A stretch of DNA of 64,000 nucleotides. Source: Hirudo medicinalis. Taxonomy: Eukaryota > Annelida > Clitellata > Hirudinida > Hirudinidae. Numbering within the stretch: the stretch's first letter is position 1; every line of letters starts with the position of its first letter. The stretch covers positions 131,925-195,924 of the forward strand of contig MPNW01000031.1 in assembly GCA_011800805.1 (NCBI GenBank), written 5' to 3'. The position numbers and the translations under genes were made by a program. Under the pieces are notes generated by a model that was given only the letters and a program-made list of their open reading frames with translations, was not told where the DNA came from and made no database searches. Positions 34,888 through 55,737 of the stretch are shown one piece after another.

Positions 34888-37172
34888 TCAGACTGGAGTA
34901 GTTCGCCCAAAATAAAAGTTGGGGTCATCATCTAGCAACGGCTTGACCAACGATTTAAGATGCTGCGGATTGCAATAACTGAAGTATCTCAACTCGTGCA
35001 TGGAGCGCGCCCTATCTACGGATGATTCTTTCCAGTCCTCCATCAGACCGCATTGAGGTAAATAGTGCGCAGAACGAGCCATGAAGCCCGTTCCAACCAG
35101 GGAAATTTCTTCTGGCTGCGTTACATTGTTGTGACTGGAGCGATTAATGTCGAGTTGTTTTGAGGAGGACGACGCAAGCCGGCAGAGACCTGGATTTTGC
35201 TGCTGGCGCCTTTGTTGATGCGGCTGAAACTGACAGCAACATGGTCGATTGTTTGAGTTCCACCTTTGCTGACATTTATCGAGTTGATTAGCGTTAAGGT
35301 CTCTTTTCTCGACTAATTTTGTGCCTTCTTCTCGAGTCTTAACGTCTCGAAGATGGATTTCTTCACGTCTTCTGCGCTCGGGAGACATTTTTTCAATACC
35401 TTTTCCACGAAATGAAGCTGGATCGAATGTCTTGAAAGAGTTGTAGGCTTGCGATAGTAAGGGACTGTATTGTGTTGCTGTGTCTTTATATAAGGTCGTT
35501 GGTGATGGAGAATTTGTAAGCCAGTCGTGGCGATTGTAAAGTTGCTGTTGAAGTTTTAGCTGAGCCTTCTGCTGCAATTGTTTAGTAGAAGATTTGGATG
35601 GCTTTTGCTTGTGCAAACTATCTTGTCTCAGAAGCTGAAAGCGACGTTGTATCGGTTGTAACGGCTGTGATGTGTATTGCTGGCTTTGATGGAGTATCGA
35701 CTGTAAATTATCAGTTGTAGGATGTTTCAATGTTGCTGGTACGTGACCAGTAGCAGCAGATCTTGCTGCAAGAGTCAAGGCCGAAGCATTAGTCGTATTG
35801 CCGACGCTTTTACTCTGGTGAGATGACTTTGGTTGCTGTTGGCAATAGTGAAATTGCTCGAAATGATCAGGATAGCCTTCCGAAGTGTCCTTTCCATGTA
35901 TTTTCCGTGCATCTAAATCAGAAGAGAGAGCAGTTGTCGTAGCTTTACTTTTAAATTTCCAGCCTTGGCGTTTGAGAAATTGAATATTTTTGAGATCTCT
36001 TTGAGCCGATGTCGGAGAACAGATGGAATTTCCGACTCCAGTCCGATTTCCGCGTTCGTCGAGTAGCGCCGCATCGGAACCGATGCTATCTACCAATGGT
36101 GAAACGCCTTCGGCACTGAAATCGTCCTCTTCATCCGGATAAATGTGGCCGCTAAGAAGAGGATTTTTAAGGTGTGTGTTTAAAGAACGATAATTCTCAA
36201 GCTCTAGCTGTTGATCTCCAGGAGCCTGAGCCAAGGCCTCGCTATTGACATCGACTGGGATCTCCAGGTGATCTCTATCCTTTCTGTAGGCCAACTGGTA
36301 CAGCGAGATATACAAATAAACAGAGAGGACACCGGTACTTTCCGAACTGATGAAGGAGAAGATGGTAAGTATGAATGAAGGACCATAGCGATAATGGAAG
36401 ACCTTCATTTGTTCGTCAGCTGATGGTCGAGATTTGTTGGAATTGCTTGCCTCCTCCGTTACTGCTCCTATGAAGACCACTATCCCGATTAGAACGAAAA
36501 GGCCTGGATGAAAATCCGAATCCACATTAAATGCGCTAAAATTCACGAGGGCAAAAAAGTGTTAATTTTCTTACCTCCAATGACGAACATGATCCCAGCT
36601 ACAAGAGTAAGCGTATTTTTTTGAGGATTGCATTGAGATATCACGCAGCAACACTCGCCCACCAAAAGAATGAGCAAGCTCAGTAGTGGAAACCATGCGA
36701 ATTTCCGGAGAGAAACTTTGATATTAAAAGTTGATAATGTCGTTAATGCAAGTGTTGCATTCAGAATAACTGTATTTTACACTAACGTAACACGGATTCC
36801 GTGGGTGCTAAGCCATCTCTTTCAATGTGTTTGAAATAATCAATTCTCTCGCACCATTCAACTTGAGCGGTGGATACTAAAGGAAGTAACATATCCATTC
36901 CTAATCACTATTATTTAAAGAGCGAACCTTATAAAACAGATTGCGAATAACAGCAAAGAATTTTGATGATTTTTAAAAAACGACTAACCGTCATGTACGC
37001 ACTTTCTCCACAAACCAGCCGTAGTATTCCTAAACAAATTTGTGCTGTTAAGTCTTTCAGAGGCGTAGAGCCAGTGATCGGTGACAACAGCAACACAGAG
37101 ACATGCGAATGAAGCACACGAGAAGATGCTCGTCGGTATAAGAACCCAGCCCTTCTCCTTCATCCAGCACAT
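34888..37172 (-). CDS. TARP/stargazin-like CACNG subunit with very long C-tail
   Basis: Four exons: 36989-37172, 36787-36876, 36575-36715 and 34888-36503. They total 2031 nt, 676 aa, with exact phase. It is a PMP22/claudin-fold tetraspan: TM1, then TDHWLY, a first extracellular loop with NST and NTT glycosylation sequons and the family signature GLWRKC (53-58) with a second loop cysteine in VEWCERIDYF. TM2 to TM4 (FPLLSLLILLVGE, LVLVAGIMFVIGG-like, GPSFILTIFSFISSE) follow. The alignment to human CACNG2 is good through the membrane part. The protein ends GRTTPV, so its last four residues TTPV equal the PDZ ligand of stargazin, which binds PSD-95-type scaffolds. The cytoplasmic tail is about 450 residues, Gln/Ser-rich, against about 120 in CACNG2. 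Inferred role: auxiliary subunit of AMPA-type glutamate receptors or calcium channels at synapses. Confidence 0.9.
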
Positions 37173-38032
37173 CTTAAACTATGTAATGACATAGGCTAGT
37201 TGAACCAACCATTGAACATGCAAATATTGAACATTTACGATATATCATTGTTCGTTACGGCACGTTTAACTCGAACAGAGCTGGGTTCCTCAAAAATGTA
37301 TGTAATTCTTTAATAGAGGACTAGACGATGCAAAGCCTTGCTGGGAAGGCCTTTTAAAGTAAAACGAAGGGAACTGCTGTCGGGTTGAATTGCACCAGCA
37401 TCCACAAACACGACATTTCAACAAAAAGCAAAAACTTCAGCGATGGCTGCAAATGAAAAGCAATGATCTAGCAAAGTATATCAAAAATGTAAATCTTTTT
37501 TTAATAACATACGTCGTAGGGTCTTTAAAGTTGCTCAGATTCAATTCCAAATTCCAGAAATAGGAAGGTACTAGGCAAACCAGAACGAATTGAAGCTACA
37601 TTAAATATCAAAATATCCACGCTTCGATTAAACAAGAGCATAATACGAGTAATCAATTTTATGAGTTCCATCCGTCAATGACCGGCTCGGTAGCGTACGC
37701 CCGCAGGTCGAATCAACCTAGCGCAGCTGCATCCGAATAAAAGGGCCATTTACGCATACATACAAGCCACGGTAAGGCTCCAACGCGCGCGCGCAGCTTT
37801 CCCGACGATTCTATGACCACCTAAACCAAATAATTTTCCCCATTTAAAGAATTGAGATCCTTCCAGACACAGCATCGATTACCAACGCGACAACAAGCAC
37901 TATAAACGAAATTGTAATGTAAAATAATAAACTAGTAACTGAAACACGTAAGAAATAGTTTGGTACAATCTTTATTGGCATCTCCAGTAAATCTGAACTG
38001 CTCAACAGTTAACAAGTTAGTTTGTCAGAATA
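37173..38032. other. intergenic between TARP-like gene start and PRPF8 end
   Basis: AATAAA on the minus strand at about 37970 is a likely PRPF8 poly(A) signal. A GC-richer patch at 37680-37800 contains CAGGTCGAATCAACC, weakly B-box-like. No gene is seen. Confidence 0.45.
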
Positions 38033-46978
<8,946 letters not shown>

Positions 46979-47386
46979 GTTTAACGGAACTTGTATCAAC
47001 AAGTAATTTCAAATCCTCAAACTTCTAAATCGTATTACGCCAAGCTCAAAATAGTCATCAAGAAAAAGTCAATGCAAAACTTCGATAGTAGCTCCGAATC
47101 TCGATTCCCACTCGCTAATAGACTCGGATATCATTACAAATTCCGTCCAGCATAACCAAAGATACAAAACACTTTAGATGAATACATTTTCACTAATTTA
47201 TTAAATAATAATAGTTATGTATTGTACATAAATTTAAATGCATATGTAATAAAATTGTATTTAGAGATATATAATATTGTTAAAATACTATATATAAATT
47301 GTCAAAGTTACTTTAAATTAATTATTTTTTAATTGAGTTATAATGCAATAAAAGTACTATAAACCACGATTGCTAAGCATTTGAGC
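46979..47386. promoter_or_regulatory. shared divergent promoter region PRPF8/DHRS7
   Basis: The two start codons are 408 bp apart on opposite strands with no other feature between them, so both core promoters must lie here unless a non-coding 5' exon exists. No TATA box is convincing in the AT-rich sequence. Confidence 0.55.
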
Positions 47387-49929
47387 ATGTTTAGCTCTAA
47401 TCGCCAAATAACGATGATCGTCTGTTTGGTACTGGTCGCAGTGGTGGTGGCATTGCTTGTTTTTATTAAATTTTTGTTTGCTGATGGAGATTTGACATTG
47501 CTTTTGGCGGAAAAGCTTGGAAAGAATTTGAGTAAACATTACAGAAATTTTCTCGAAATGCCTTTGTAAAAATCATTTCATTGTGATCTATAATAAATCT
47601 AGTGTCTTTTTGGATAGTATGAAAATTAAATTATTAATTCTTTAGTAACTTACTGATCATATCTTTTTCTGTTAACCATTATTAGTATTGTTTAACATAT
47701 GAATTGCAGAAGCACTGGAATGTAAAGTAGTATGGATAACTGGTGCATCATCTGGTATTGGAGAGCACCTAGCATATGAACTAGCTAAATATAACTGTCG
47801 TCTGATACTTTCATCAAGAAACAAAGAGGCACTTGAGAATGTCAAAAGCCAATGCTTGGGTATTTTTGTGAATTAATGCAATTGCTGAAAAGAAAATATT
47901 ACTATTATTTTAATAGTGCTGTTGCTATGTACTTATCTTAGAAATATTTTTTATATAATTTATTTAAATTTTGCAGCGATTGGTGAACTGAATGATGAGG
48001 ACATTTTGGTCTTACCGCTGGATGTTACTAACTTTTCACATCATGAAGAATGTGTTAAAAGGATCTATGGTCATTTTGCAAAGGTCGGCAAAACTAAATT
48101 TTCTTGTTAGGTACATGTATGTGTGCTTTATGCTGGTCTTGATTACTAATTTAAAAAAAGTTTCTTTTCTTATATAAATTTTGTTTTATCTCTATCAGTT
48201 CTTTGAACCTTTTAAAACATTTTTTGCATGATTTCCTCACTAAATTTCAGATCGATATCCTAATAAACAATGCAGGCAGGTCACAGAGAGCACTCATCGC
48301 CGATACTTCAATTGATGTGGATCGCGATATGCTCGAATTAAATGCACTTGCCCCTATTTCCATAACCAAGAAAGTTTTACCACACATGCTGGAAAGAGAC
48401 TCAGGACATATAGTCATCATAAGTAGTTTAGCTGGGAAAATGGGTGGGCTTATTAAAAACTTAAACAACTCTGGAATCATGCTAAAAATGTTTTATATTT
48501 AAGGACTTCCAAATTCAGCTTCTTATTGTCTCTCTAAGTTTGCAGTAGAGGTAATTATTTTATTGTAACTAATACATAATATAATTTGTGGAACTCAGAA
48601 GTAAAGCCATTGGCAAACTTGGTATTTATTTGTATTTAATTGATCTTTAAGTGCCTTTTGTATCCTTGTTGCTTGTGAACTAAATCACTTAACAATGTAC
48701 ATAGCGCTGCTTCCCAGGATGTTTGGATGTAACCCGTCAAAATAGCCAAAAAAAAAATTATTTTTAAAACTTATTTAACTAAATTAAAATGTAAATTAGT
48801 CACATTAAATTAGTTAAATCATGAGATTGTAAGCAATTCCATGTAGATAATCAAGAGTTTGCAATCTCACAATTTAACTAATTTAATATGACTAATGTAC
48901 GATTTCATTTAGTTAAATAAGTTTTTAAAATAAATTTTTTGGGCTATTTTGATGGGATGCCATGTTTCCAAGTGGTTCAGTCTGATTTGAGAACTTGACA
49001 TATAAACGACTTTTTTTTTGCTGTTGCATGCAATAAGTGTAGTCCATGTCGGTGACAAAAGAGTCGGTGGTACTTTTTGTTAACCATTTATACAGTGCTA
49101 CTTCCCAAGGCCTCTTATGGCAATGCAAGCTGGGTTGTGAACACTTCACATTATGACTATTGCCATCACTGCTGCTTTTAGGAAAGAGTCCCTGAGCTAA
49201 CTTGCCACTTGTTCATTTTTAATTTTGGTTGATTCACTGAAATTATATTTAAATGATGAAATGTATTCTCGAAGTTTGAAACTTTGATTCAAATCAGGGT
49301 TGGTACCAATCACTTAAAGCTGAAGTAGCTAACAAAAACATAGATATAACCATAGTTTGTCCTGGACCTGTCAAATCAAACATTATTGAGAATTCTTTCA
49401 CTGGAACTTCTGGAAAAGTGAGACATCATTACATTATTGGCTTATGATTTGATTGCAGTGTTATATTAGCATTCTTTTGTCAATTTTGTTATATGGGTTT
49501 TCGATGAACAGATCTTGAAATAGATTAGTATTTCTAAATTTTGTTGCAGGTGATCTTTAATAGATTTAAATTTAGCGAAAGTTATTTCTATTCACTAAGT
49601 TTCCTTTTTAAGCAAATCTTATATCTGCTTTTGAATAATATTAATAGACATTTGGAAGTAGTGTGACTAAAGATTTCAAGAGAATGCCCACAGAGAGATG
49701 TGCTGAATTGATCAGTGTAGCCATTGCCAACAAACTCTCAGAGGTCTGGATTTCTCAGCAGCCGGCTCTGACCTTGGCATACATCACCAGAATATGGCCT
49801 ACCTTTTTGCCTTGGTTGGTTTCTCATTCAATGAAGCAATTGAGTTCTTACTTGGACTTATATGTGCTTTACAGGTTCACTAAGCATTTTGGTTCAGTTT
49901 TAAACCAACTCAGGAATGGAAAACCCTAA
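47387..49929 (+). CDS. DHRS7: dehydrogenase/reductase SDR family member 7
   Basis: Seven exons, all in phase: 47387-47531, 47710-47859, 47977-48083, 48251-48443, 48504-48550, 49298-49417 and 49648-49929. They encode 347 aa (human about 339). It is an ER-anchored NADPH-dependent short-chain dehydrogenase; the human enzyme acts on steroids and retinal. An N-terminal membrane helix (TMIVCLVLVAVVVALLVF) precedes the conserved ADGDLTLL. Cofactor motif TGASSGIGE, then DILVLPLDVTN, NNAG, the catalytic Ser in VIISSLAG, and Tyr/Lys in SYCLSKF (YxxxK). CPGPVKSNI and EVWISQQPALTLAYI match the DHRS7 C-terminus. All key residues are present. Intron 5 (48551-49297) carries a 224-bp palindrome and SINE pieces. 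Confidence 0.95.
48733..48956. mobile_element. 224-bp near-perfect palindrome (MITE/foldback)
   Basis: Arms of about 100 bp are reverse complements with few mismatches, joined by a loop of about 25 nt. Outer ends are CCGTCAAAATAGCC and GGCTATTTTGATGG; inner arms include TTATTTAACTAAAT and ATTTAGTTAAATAA. It lies in DHRS7 intron 5. No ORF. A clear target-site duplication was not found. Confidence 0.85.
49075..49215 (-). mobile_element. tRNA-derived SINE copy
   Basis: Minus strand: GGCAAGTTAGCTCAGGGACT (A box), GTGTTCACAACCCAGCTTGC (B-box-like), then CTTGGGAAGTAGCACTGTATAAATGG. A 3' fragment of a similar copy is also seen at 48690-48725 on the same strand. Confidence 0.6.
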
Positions 49930-50734
49930 GCTTTGATGATTTTGATTTGGCCAAAAGTCTAAGAAAAAATAATCAGAAATAAGTCTAGATTGACCTCTTT
50001 TTATCATTGATTATTTGATAGCATAATTCCTTTGTGGTGCCTTGGTAAAATTTGTCAAAAGTTGATTCAGATTTGTCTGCATCAAATGCATGGTGGATTG
50101 GATTTGTCTGTTGCTAAAGAACTCACTACTCCAGGATGTGCTGGACAAATTTGCTCAAACATTTTTTATGAAAGTCAAAACTTGCCAACTTGGATTATAA
50201 CTTTGCTGTAAAATGTTTTACAGGAATTTATTGCAGTAGATATAGTAAACAATTAAATTAGATTTTCAAGACACAGCTATAAACCATAACAAAATTGTTA
50301 TTAATGTTGACTGCACAGAAGTTGGCAAGGCGAAATGGAAGTGAGCATTAACATTCATAAGGTGCAACAATACTAATGTCAGATTTGTATGGTGCCAAGT
50401 ACATAACAATCAATGCCAACAACAACTTTGATCTTTGGAAATGGAAACCATATTTATGAATTTTCATATTACTTGTTTAAAAATCTATATTACTAGGTGA
50501 TCGAAAAGAACTGAATCAATGTTACAGACACAAAAAGATGCACTTATGGTAGAATTTATGAATTAAATCCGCTTTGGGTTGAAACATCACAATTGGAAGA
50601 GAAAATAAGCAATAAAGAATAAGTAAAAAATAAACAATTTGTCCCATGGTCACTAATTATCCAGGCATTTCTTTGAAGTTGTAAGGATGAATGTTAACGA
50701 AGCTAATATTTTGCCCAGTGAACTGCAAATAAAC
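49930..50734. other. intergenic after DHRS7, up to the gap
   Basis: Presumed DHRS7 3' UTR and flank. No coding exon is supported. The last AFG1L exon(s) may lie in or near the following gap. Confidence 0.4.
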
Positions 50735-51234
50735 NNNNNNNNNNNNNNNNNNNNNNNNNNNNNNNNNNNNNNNNNNNNNNNNNNNNNNNNNNNNNNNNNN
50801 NNNNNNNNNNNNNNNNNNNNNNNNNNNNNNNNNNNNNNNNNNNNNNNNNNNNNNNNNNNNNNNNNNNNNNNNNNNNNNNNNNNNNNNNNNNNNNNNNNNN
50901 NNNNNNNNNNNNNNNNNNNNNNNNNNNNNNNNNNNNNNNNNNNNNNNNNNNNNNNNNNNNNNNNNNNNNNNNNNNNNNNNNNNNNNNNNNNNNNNNNNNN
51001 NNNNNNNNNNNNNNNNNNNNNNNNNNNNNNNNNNNNNNNNNNNNNNNNNNNNNNNNNNNNNNNNNNNNNNNNNNNNNNNNNNNNNNNNNNNNNNNNNNNN
51101 NNNNNNNNNNNNNNNNNNNNNNNNNNNNNNNNNNNNNNNNNNNNNNNNNNNNNNNNNNNNNNNNNNNNNNNNNNNNNNNNNNNNNNNNNNNNNNNNNNNN
51201 NNNNNNNNNNNNNNNNNNNNNNNNNNNNNNNNNN
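50735..51234. other. assembly gap (exactly 500 N)
   Basis: Round length suggests a placeholder gap of unknown size. It removes the end of AFG1L. Confidence 0.99.
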
Positions 51235-54200
51235 GATCTTCATGCGTCCAATAAGCAGCAGATCTCATATCCATGATTCGAGATGTAACCCTATCAAAAG
51301 CAAACACCTCCTCTTCTCCTGTAAATAAGCTTGCGGATTCATCACTTGTGCCCTGAAAATAGTAGGAATGTGAAGCTCAGATCACACTCACAAATATGTT
51401 GTCATATTTATGGTATATTTACATATAATAAAATCCCATCTATCAGGAAATGATTCTACTTATAAAAAAAAAACTAATAGTACAAACAATAATAATAATA
51501 ATAATGGTTAATTTATAATACACCATTTGCATAGCATCAGAGGTGCCTTGTGTCTATTGGCTCCATGTTGATGCCCTGAAGAGGTGGGTCTTCAGGTGAT
51601 GTTTGAAGAGCTCCAGGGATTGGTTAGCTCTTATAAGGGGGTAATGTGTTCCAGACAGCAGGAGAGGCATAAGAGAAGCATATAAAAACTTGTTTATAAA
51701 GAAAAATATGGCCACCTCTCCCTCCCAGGGAGCTAGATAGCTATATAAATGGCAGTTCGTATCCAATTTTGATTCACAAGGCACTCAAAATGTCACATAA
51801 ATGCACACATATTGCAGTTTGACGGTTCCTTAATGTTAAGTACCATGACATCACCCTACGAGCCACTTATGAATAAGATTAATATATTGTTGCTATTATG
51901 AATAAGATTAATATATTTTTGCTATTATGAATAAGATTAATATATTTTTGCTATTATGAATAAGATTAATATATTATTGCTACTTCACTTCATCCAAAAG
52001 TAATTAAACAATCAAATATACAAATAACCTTCTTAATGTTCAAGTCGCCAATGAGAACCTTCATTTGATGTCGATCTTCTTCAGAAATGCTTCCTCCGAC
52101 AAACAATTTTTCCAATCCAGTTTCAGCAGAAAAAATCGCTTTTACCTACAACCAAGAGCAAAGCTGCACTAAACAAATTTTTCAAATAAATTACTTAGCA
52201 TTGCTCATTAATTGATTAGCTTTTCATCATGACCTAAATATTTTGTATAACAGTCACATTCAATGGATTGCAAAATAATTAATAGTAACATGGGACTATT
52301 TCAAATCATCCGATTTTGAAATTGCTTCGGTGCCTAAGGTAAACAATCTGACAAAGACTGACTTTATTATCGTAGAAGGTATCGATAAGAGTAATGAATC
52401 TTCTAGTTTCACTCCTTGAAGATAAAGTCATCTGTGGAATGTCTCGGATCAAAACAATTCGGAAGTTCTTGCATATTTCTAGGTAGTCTGCAGCTCCCAA
52501 TGGCTGGATGAAGATAATAGGTGATCAAAATTAGATGTCCAGCACAAGAGTTGGAATATTTTCAAATCTATTAACGAATTTTTATAATCCATCTAACATG
52601 TATAAAAGGCAAATGTGGATTGGTCGGACATTTTCAGAAATAAGTCAATGTCAATTGCTACCAATATACTTTCATCTCTTAATTAAACAAGTATTTTAAT
52701 AACATTTAAATTTTGCAAACAGACAAACATTACACTCATCTAATGTGTAAATAAATGACTGTCACTTTATTGTGCACTATAACTGGCCATGCTTTTTCAG
52801 AAATAGGTCATGCTAATCACAACCATTTCCATTAATTAATTCTATATTGAAAAAAAGTTAAATCATCTAAAAGAATTTCAAATGATCTTTATCCATCTTG
52901 GAGCTATAAAAAAGAATTTCTCAATCAGATTCCATAAAATTGCTGATTACTTTAACTCACAGTTTATCAAATCAACAACAAATTATTATGGCTATTTATA
53001 TATATTTGTGTTTATATTTGGTGTTTTTTCAAATACTTTTTCTTCTTGCAAAACTGCTTTCTGAATAACTACACTAACTACTAAAAAAATTGTATGGCCA
53101 CCACAAATTAATGTAACACTAAACTTCTAAAAAATTTGAACATTGAGCCAGACCTAACAATTGCATAATCAAGAATTTGTCACCCTGGCACAAAGATCTT
53201 CGAAGGATGTGTCGAGGATGTCGCCGCAAGTCTTCTCAAAGGTCAGAGTTCGACCCATAACTTCGAGAGTCCGCCTTCCCTCAGCTGCAAAAATCATTAA
53301 TTCACCAATCATCACATAGTTATCACCATGGTAATTATAATAACCATACCTCCTATGGACCTGCTGACCAGCTCATCGTAAGCCTTGTCCATTTCATATT
53401 TGGTGTCACATTCTTCAGCCCTAGAAGATGACAACTGTGATAATAAACTAAATCTAAAATTGGAAAATTAATTGCATTCATTACGAAAAATAGGTGTTGC
53501 CCTCGGCTGGTATGGCTAATCGCCTGTAGTCAACTGAGTTGAGGTTTGTGATCCTGCAGTTGGCCTGAAAGAAGAAGAATAAGAATATCCAATAAGAATA
53601 TTATAAAACAAGTTATATCTAAAATTCTGCCCAAATATTGGTTTCAAGTCATGTTGTCATCCTTAAATGCTACTGCGTACAAGTTAATAAGCTGAGAACC
53701 TTCAAAAGGGAAATGAAGGGGAGGAAGTGAAATCTTTGGAGGCCATTTTTGTAAAGATCTGAAACAATTTTAATGTTAGCAATAGATACGCAATAAAATC
53801 TACAGTTGTCTTAAACAATTTCTAATATATAAATTCAACTTTAAAGTCCTAAAAGTGATTAATCTTAAAATAATCTCGTTACAAGGCTTGTGCACTAAAA
53901 AGCACATTTATGTTATCATCATGTTGTAATGTCTTGTCATACAAGTTAGCTCTTATGTTGGCATTTCTGCAAGGGAAGCCGCACACCATGTTCGTAACCT
54001 GCTTGTGTTGCTATAACCTTCTTCGGGAATAGGTGCCAAGCAAGAGCCCAATGCTATGCATGTGCCACTACATTAGTGGAACTATTCTTATTATAAGACA
54101 TATTACATAGAAATATACACATGTACTTATTTGAAACAAATGATCACACCATCTGGCTTCCTATTGGACGTTGCAAACACCACCACTCCGTTCTTCCACA

Positions 54201-55737
54201 AATGGAAAAACAATCGCTTCAATATCATCGCATCTGCAATGTCGGTCACCTGATGAAATGTCAAAATGTCGTTCCTTCAACAAACGAGCACCACTCAATG
54301 TTTGCAAAAATTTCCAACGAAACACGCCGCAATACAAAGTAATTGAATATCGACTTTCGGAAATAAATATCAATAAACACCTGGAACTCGTCAAAACACA
54401 GTAAGGTTGTTTCTTTGCTAATGTCAAGAGCCACAGGACCAATAGGATCGTACGGCTGAGACCTATTTAAGTTGAAGCCCTCCAAGGCTGTGGCTTGCTT
54501 GAGACTGTGAATTTCTGTATCAAAATCAATTACGTTATCAAATATTAGAGGAATGTTTTTCATTTCATCACCAATTATTTTATTAACATTACCAATATCA
54601 ACATGAGCATTAAATGTGACTCACTTTTATGAACGTCGAGCATGAAAGCATGGAAATGCACTCGCCTTTTCCTAGGGTTTTTCATATCAACAGCATCATA
54701 GAACATGTCCATGAGCATTGTCTTTCCACATCCAACTCCTCCATACAAATAAAGGCCTAATGGAGAAAGGGTGTATTTCTTGTTTTCTTCAATTACCTCA
54801 GCAGTCTTTAGGGACTTACTCCCAAATCCACCCAAGTAGAAATTGAAAAACTGCCAAATAACATCATGAATATAATGAATGATTTTGTCAGATATGATTA
54901 AATTACATTAATAACAATTTATACGAAATACCTTTGTGAAGGCATTGTCCTCTGGCACTTGATGCTCATATCTGTTAATGGAGTCATGAAACAAGTCCAA
55001 GTACTCCAGCACCGCTGCTTGGTTTGGATCATGTGAAAGCTCACAACTGTCTAGCCTGCTCTTGTAGATCTCTGTTGGCTTTTTGGCAAGTTGGTTGGTG
55101 ATGGAAAGAAACCTCTTCAAGTGAAGGTATTCATTGCCTGTAATTATTATAAATTTGCTTTGAGATTATTTGTAATTTTTATCAGAATCTAACTAAAATC
55201 TAATGTTAGCTTAACTACTTCTTGAAACACTTAATAACAATAAAATGAATACATGTCTTCAGAGTAAACATTGCACTTTCTTTATGTGATTATAATCTGA
55301 AAATTAAAATTCTCCTTATTTAAACTGCTACTTTAATTTTTTGTACTTCCAATTGAATCCTTTTTTGTGAGATTTTTAATTATTACATTGGAACAGGCAG
55401 CCCATCACCGGGAGTACATCCCTTCGGGCTGTCCTTTTTGTAAAAATTTTAGCGATACAATGACTAAGGAATGTTAAATAAATTATTCAATAAACTACTA
55501 CAAAAGCTTATCCTTAAAATTCACTTTATCCGGCTATTGTTTGTCATGTAATATTTGCACGTCGAGATTGTAGGGCAATTATATACAGCAATACTCTCGA
55601 TTTGACCTAAGTTCTGCGCCGCAAAACTTAATGTCAAATAATAGAAAGATTCAAGCATAGCGACAGATCGTTCTCTTACATCTGCTGGCTTTGTTTTGCC
55701 ACATAAATTGAATACGAATCCTGGAGACCAATTTCAT
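51235..55737 (-). CDS. AFG1L: AFG1-like mitochondrial ATPase (C-terminus in gap)
   Basis: Exons: 55680-55737, 54932-55137, 54625-54850, 54381-54514, 54150-54249, 53700-53758, 53485-53564, 53350-53420, 53184-53284, 52363-52503, 52029-52145 and 51235-51352 (cut by the gap). The ATG at 55737 starts a basic, acid-free presequence ([11 protein letters not shown]), as expected for mitochondrial import. AFG1L/LACE1 is an AAA+-type ATPase of mitochondria that helps degrade respiratory-chain subunits and move p53. Walker A is [12 protein letters not shown], then [13 protein letters not shown], Walker [20 protein letters not shown] and sensor-1 region [35 protein letters not shown] and [14 protein letters not shown] follow. 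Only the last 20-30 residues are missing after AYWTHED. Confidence 0.94.
51486..51805 (-). mobile_element. LINE 3' end with (ATT)n tail
   Basis: Minus strand encodes [13 protein letters not shown] and [18 protein letters not shown], the LINE C-terminus also seen at position 1. Its 3' UTR ends TTATAAATTAACCATTATT. It lies in an AFG1L intron. A plus-strand SINE-like tail (AGCTATATAAATGGCAG) overlaps near 51740. Confidence 0.65.
51871..51982 (+). repeat. minisatellite, 29 bp x about 4
   Basis: GAATAAGATTAATATATT plus TTGCTATTAT repeats four times with one or two substitutions. Intronic in AFG1L. Confidence 0.95.
53930..54085 (+). mobile_element. tRNA-derived SINE copy (decayed)
   Basis: ACAAGTTAGCTCTTATGTTG, ATGTTCGTAACCTGCTTGTG and GCTATGCATGTGCC follow the SINE/LINE-tail motif order. 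Intronic in AFG1L. Confidence 0.5.
55394..55438. other. GC-rich hairpin followed by T run
   Basis: CAGCCC (398-403 of the 55-kb block) pairs with GGGCTG (426-431), with an inner GGGA/TCCC pairing, and is followed by TTTTT. It stands out in the AT-rich AFG1L intron 1. It could be the end of a retroelement or a Pol III-type unit. Confidence 0.35.

Noticed and set aside
37700..37740. tRNA-like sequence (GGTAGCG...GGTCGAATC)
   Set aside because: The A- and B-box-like words are too close together and no cloverleaf can be drawn.
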